Assembly: GCF_014204625.1 (NCBI RefSeq)
Contig: NZ_JACHLU010000004.1
Coordinates: forward strand, 124,001 to 188,000
Direction: 5' to 3'
DNA length: 64,000 bases
Source: Gillisella vitis
GTDB taxonomy: Bacteria > Pseudomonadota > Alphaproteobacteria > Rhizobiales > Rhizobiaceae
Part shown: positions 61,520 to 64,000 of the stretch, in pieces
Numbering within the stretch: the stretch's first letter is position 1
Layout of the letters: each line of letters begins with the position of its first letter
Notes under the pieces: model-generated
Databases searched by the model: none
What the model was told of the DNA's origin: nothing
What the model saw: the letters and a program-made list of their open reading frames with translations, nothing else
Position numbers and translations under genes: made by a program

Positions 61520-62488
61520 TTAGCCCTTCAGGCAAGTGGCGATGGCTTTCGCCATGTTTTTCATCAGCTCTGGGTAGAGGTCAGGGCCATCCGCAAGGTT
61601 TGAGCCGAGCGGGTCCAGTGTGCCCGTGCGGGCATTGGTGCCTTCTGCAACAACGGTGATCAGCTTGGGCGGAAACTGTGGCTCTGCGAAAATGCAGGTG
61701 GCGTTGAGTTGCTTGACCTTGGCGTGAATATCAGCGACGCGCTTGGCACCGGGGGCCGTTTCCGGGCTGACCGTGATCGAGCCAGCAACGGTGACTTTAT
61801 AGTGGTGCTCAAGATACTGATAGGCATCATGAAAGACGATGAAAGGCTTGTCCTGCACAGGGGCCAGCTCTGCTTTGATCTGCTGATTCATCTCATCGAT
61901 GCGTGCATCGAATGCGACCAGATTTTTAGCGTAGAGTGCTGCATTGGCCTTGTCTTGAACACTGAGTGTTTCTGCAACTGTTTTGGCCATGGCTTTGGCG
62001 TTGTCCGGGTCCAGCCAGATGTGCATGTCGAAGGCTTCATCGTGTTCATGATCATGGTGCTCATCATGGTGATCTTCGGCGTGATGATGTTCATCATGAT
62101 GATCGTCTTCGTGCATGTGTGGCTCAAATGTGCCGCCTTCACGGGGGGGCAGAAGTGTGACGCCGCTTGCGTGATCCATGGCGACAACCTTGGCCTTGCC
62201 TGCCAGCGCATCCAGTGGCTTGTCCAGAAAGGCCTCCAGCCCCGGCCCGATCCAGAAGATAACGTCAGCCCCCTGCAAAGCCTTGGCTTTCGATGGTTTC
62301 AGGCTGTAGTTATGCGGTGAGCCTGCGCCTTCCACCAGCAGTTCCGGCTTGCCCGCACCCTGCATGATGGCGGCAACAATGGAGTTGAGCGGTTTGATGG
62401 AAACCACCACTTTGGGCGCAGCCAGAGCAGGGCCACACGCCAGAAGGCTGGCGGTGAGGCCAAGAAAGGCAAGGGGTTTGGCGCGCAT
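61520..62488 (-). CDS. znuA: High-affinity zinc ABC transporter, periplasmic zinc-binding protein
   Basis: A 322-residue cluster A-I binding protein that delivers Zn(II) to ZnuBC. The signal peptide is residues 1-23 (ALA|AP). The first ligand is His59 in GAGSPHNYSL. A His/Asp/Glu-rich flexible loop spans about residues 124-150, and the next ligand is His156 in DMHIWLDPDN. FHDAYQYLEHHYKV (about 217-230) carries the third His. The ATG at 62488 gives the best signal peptide. Divergent from znuC with a shared Zur palindrome. Confidence 0.97.
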   Translation of the reverse strand: MRAKPLAFLGLTASLLACGPALAAPKVVVSIKPLNSIVAAIMQGAGKPELLVEGAGSPHNYSLKPSKAKALQGADVIFWIGPGLEAFLDKPLDALAGKAKVVAMDHASGVTLLPPREGGTFEPHMHEDDHHDEHHHAEDHHDEHHDHEHDEAFDMHIWLDPDNAKAMAKTVAETLSVQDKANAALYAKNLVAFDARIDEMNQQIKAELAPVQDKPFIVFHDAYQYLEHHYKVTVAGSITVSPETAPGAKRVADIHAKVKQLNATCIFAEPQFPPKLITVVAEGTNARTGTLDPLGSNLADGPDLYPELMKNMAKAIATCLKG

Positions 62489-62522
62489 GAGGATCTCCCG
62501 TCTTGAAGGTCTGATGTGGTGC

Positions 62523-62539
62523 ATGTAATGTTATTACAT
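62523..62539. promoter_or_regulatory. Zur box in the znuA/znuC divergent promoter
   Basis: ATGTAATGTTATTACAT is the exact reverse complement of the site at 61450-61466. It can repress both znuA (minus) and znuCB (plus) when zinc is plentiful. The regulator gene zur is probably just beyond znuB, outside the window. Confidence 0.85.
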
Positions 62540-62604
62540 AGATTGCGTAACGCTATAACGTGTGGCATAGCGTGATGCAACACACAAATTAAGGTTATGC
62601 TTGC

Positions 62605-63543
62605 GTGCTGAAAATCACTGGTGAAGCTCCGTTGGTCACACTGCGCAATGCTGGCATTCAGCGGAGTGGACGCTGGCTGGTGCGCGGTGTCGAGCTTGAT
62701 CTGCGCAAGGGTGAGATTGTTACGCTGATCGGTCCGAATGGCTCTGGAAAATCCACCACCGCCAAAATGGCGATTGGTGCCTTGAAGCCAGACGAGGGCC
62801 ATGTCGAGCGCCTGCGCGATTTCAGCGTTGGCTATGTGCCGCAAAAACTGTCTGTGGACTGGACCATGCCGCTCAGTGTCGAGCGCTTGATGACCCTCAC
62901 CGTCAAGCTGAGCAAGCGTGAGGTGGAGGCGGCCCTTGATGCGGTGGGCATTGCCCACTTGGCACGGGCGCAGGTACAAAATCTCTCCGGCGGTGAGTTT
63001 CAGCGAGCACTTCTGGCCCGTGCCATGGCGCGCAAGCCCGATTTGCTGGTGCTGGATGAGCCAGTGCAAGGCGTGGATTTTGCCGGTGAAATTGCGCTTT
63101 ACGATCTGATTTCCGACATCCGGCGCAAGACAGGCTGTGGCATTTTGCTGATTTCCCACGATCTGCATGTGGTGATGGCCGAGACCGACACGGTGGTGTG
63201 CATGAACGGCCATGTCTGCTGCCGCGGCACGCCTGATATTGTCAGCCAAAGCCCGGAATATCAGCAATTGTTTGGTGCTGCTGCCGCGCGCACTCTGGCC
63301 GTTTACAATCACCGCCATGACCATACCCATTTGCCCGATGGCCGGGTGCAACATCAGGATGGCTCTATCACCGACAATTGCCACCCGGGTGACGGCCATC
63401 ATCATGGCCACGGGAAAAAAAGCCATCATCATGGCCATGAGGAAAAGAGCGATCATCATGGTCATAACCATGGAGAAAGCCATCATCACCACGGTGATGG
63501 CGCAGCCTCCACAGCCATGAACGGAGAGCGCCATGGTGGATGA
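62605..63543 (+). CDS. znuC: Zinc ABC transporter ATP-binding protein with His-rich tail
   Basis: A 312-residue ABC ATPase energising zinc import. Walker A is LIGPNGSGKSTTAK (about residues 38-51), the signature is LSGGEFQRALLARAMA (about 127-142), and Walker B is LLVLDEPVQGVDFAG. Beyond residue ~232 is a cytoplasmic tail of about 80 residues holding some 25 histidines (DGHHHGHGKKSHHHGHEE and similar), absent from E. coli ZnuC. It may buffer incoming zinc; that is inference. The GTG at 62605 is the only sensible start. It overlaps znuB by 11 bases. Confidence 0.95.
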   Translation: MLKITGEAPLVTLRNAGIQRSGRWLVRGVELDLRKGEIVTLIGPNGSGKSTTAKMAIGALKPDEGHVERLRDFSVGYVPQKLSVDWTMPLSVERLMTLTVKLSKREVEAALDAVGIAHLARAQVQNLSGGEFQRALLARAMARKPDLLVLDEPVQGVDFAGEIALYDLISDIRRKTGCGILLISHDLHVVMAETDTVVCMNGHVCCRGTPDIVSQSPEYQQLFGAAAARTLAVYNHRHDHTHLPDGRVQHQDGSITDNCHPGDGHHHGHGKKSHHHGHEEKSDHHGHNHGESHHHHGDGAASTAMNGERHGG

Positions 63544-64000
63544 TTTCTTCATTCGCGCCCTGCTTGCGGGTGTGGGTCTGGCCTTTACGGTTGGGCCGCT
63601 TGGCTGCTTTGTCATCTGGCGGCGCATGGCCTATTTTGGCGATACCATGGCGCATTCGGCGTTGCTGGGCGTTGCCCTATCGCTGTTGTTTTCCATCAAT
63701 CTGACCTTAAGCGTCTTTCTGGTGGCGGCGCTGGTGTCCCTGTTGCTGCTGGTGTTGCAAAGAAAGCAGGGGCTGTCGTCTGATGCGCTGTTAGGCATTC
63801 TCAGCCATTCCACGCTGGCCATCGGCCTTGTGCTGGTGGCTTTCATGACATGGGTGCGGCTGGATCTGATGGCTTATCTGTTTGGTGATATTCTGGCGGT
63901 CACGCCGCAGGATATTGTCACGGTCTGGCTGGGCGGCCTTGGGGTTATTCTGTGCCTGTGCCTGCTATGGCGTCCGTTGCTGGCGGCCACGGTCAATGAG
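63533..64000 (+). CDS. znuB: Zinc ABC transporter permease, N-terminal part
   Basis: The first 156 codons of ZnuB, cut by the right edge. Start MVDDFFIRALLAGVGLAFTV; the conserved GPLGCFVIWRRMAYFGDTMAHSALLGVAL follows (about residues 23-51). Several hydrophobic helices and the YLFGDILAV segment (about 118-126) match family permeases. GGAGAG precedes the ATG, inside the end of znuC, showing coupling. Confidence 0.95.
   Translation, partial: MVDDFFIRALLAGVGLAFTVGPLGCFVIWRRMAYFGDTMAHSALLGVALSLLFSINLTLSVFLVAALVSLLLLVLQRKQGLSSDALLGILSHSTLAIGLVLVAFMTWVRLDLMAYLFGDILAVTPQDIVTVWLGGLGVILCLCLLWRPLLAATVNE

Noticed and set aside
1..64000. Prophage, insertion sequence or CRISPR array
   Set aside because: No transposase, integrase, phage structural gene or regularly spaced direct repeats were found on either strand; only short dispersed repeats are present.

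Overview
The window is chromosomal DNA of a Rhizobiales bacterium, most likely Rhizobiaceae (Agrobacterium/Allorhizobium/Rhizobium/Sinorhizobium group). This rests on an ExoR-type Sel1 protein, a PopZ-like DUF2497 protein next to valS, a fused SecDF, a B12-dependent ribonucleotide reductase, a matPQMAB-type malonate cluster with a TRAP transporter, and the dgt-argS-SPOR-nagZ-scpAB-tatABC-serS-surE-pcm-nlpD-yajC-secDF gene order. Species cannot be named from the sequence alone. Base composition is moderately GC-rich, with AT-rich promoter stretches.

Layout. 1-6.1 kb: 3' end of cobT, dgkA, a small membrane protein, tRNA-Cys, a PIMT-like methyltransferase, popZ-like gene and valS. 6.1-12.1 kb: a long AT-rich gap, a FadL-type porin, exoR, then xthA (minus), a purine permease (plus) and erpA (minus). 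12.3-33 kb: an almost uninterrupted plus-strand housekeeping block covering nucleotide hydrolysis, arginyl- and seryl-tRNA synthesis, cell-envelope upkeep, chromosome condensation (ScpAB), Tat export, stationary-phase repair (SurE, Pcm, NlpD/DipM-like), Sec export (YajC, SecDF) and two homologues of mitochondrial complex I assembly factors. 33-47 kb: a looser region with an entericidin-like lipoprotein, a Zn/Cd P-type ATPase behind a MerR-type promoter, a sugar MFS transporter, a class D beta-lactamase, tRNA-Leu, a molybdopterin-binding-domain protein, a tandem universal stress protein, xanthine phosphoribosyltransferase, two chemoreceptors and a secreted sensor-like protein. 48-51.8 kb: nrdJ with NrdR-like boxes far upstream. 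51.9-53.4 kb: a small accessory patch (DUF4145 protein, BrnT-like toxin with an HTH antitoxin, and a decayed second copy of that antitoxin). 53.5-60.2 kb: malonate uptake and catabolism (matPQMAB, divergent matR). 60.2-64 kb: zinc homeostasis (COG0523 GTPase, znuA, znuC, start of znuB), with an identical 17-bp palindrome at both promoters.

The most distinctive non-coding content is a set of dispersed, structured repeats. One 71-bp pair differs at one position in opposite orientations 36 kb apart. One 103-bp pair lies in inverted orientation 39 kb apart, and one of its copies supplies the last codons and stop of cobT. Two further hairpin families sit in the gaps before the porin, secDF and nrdJ and at 33.1 kb. 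The popZ-valS neighbourhood lacks the tolC gene usually found there in related genomes. No prophage, intact insertion sequence, CRISPR array or rRNA gene was seen.

I found no clearly new multi-gene system. The best candidates for undescribed biology are the DUF4145/BrnT/HTH patch, the chemoreceptor paired with a free periplasmic sensor-like protein, and a possible small RNA at 6.29-6.43 kb.
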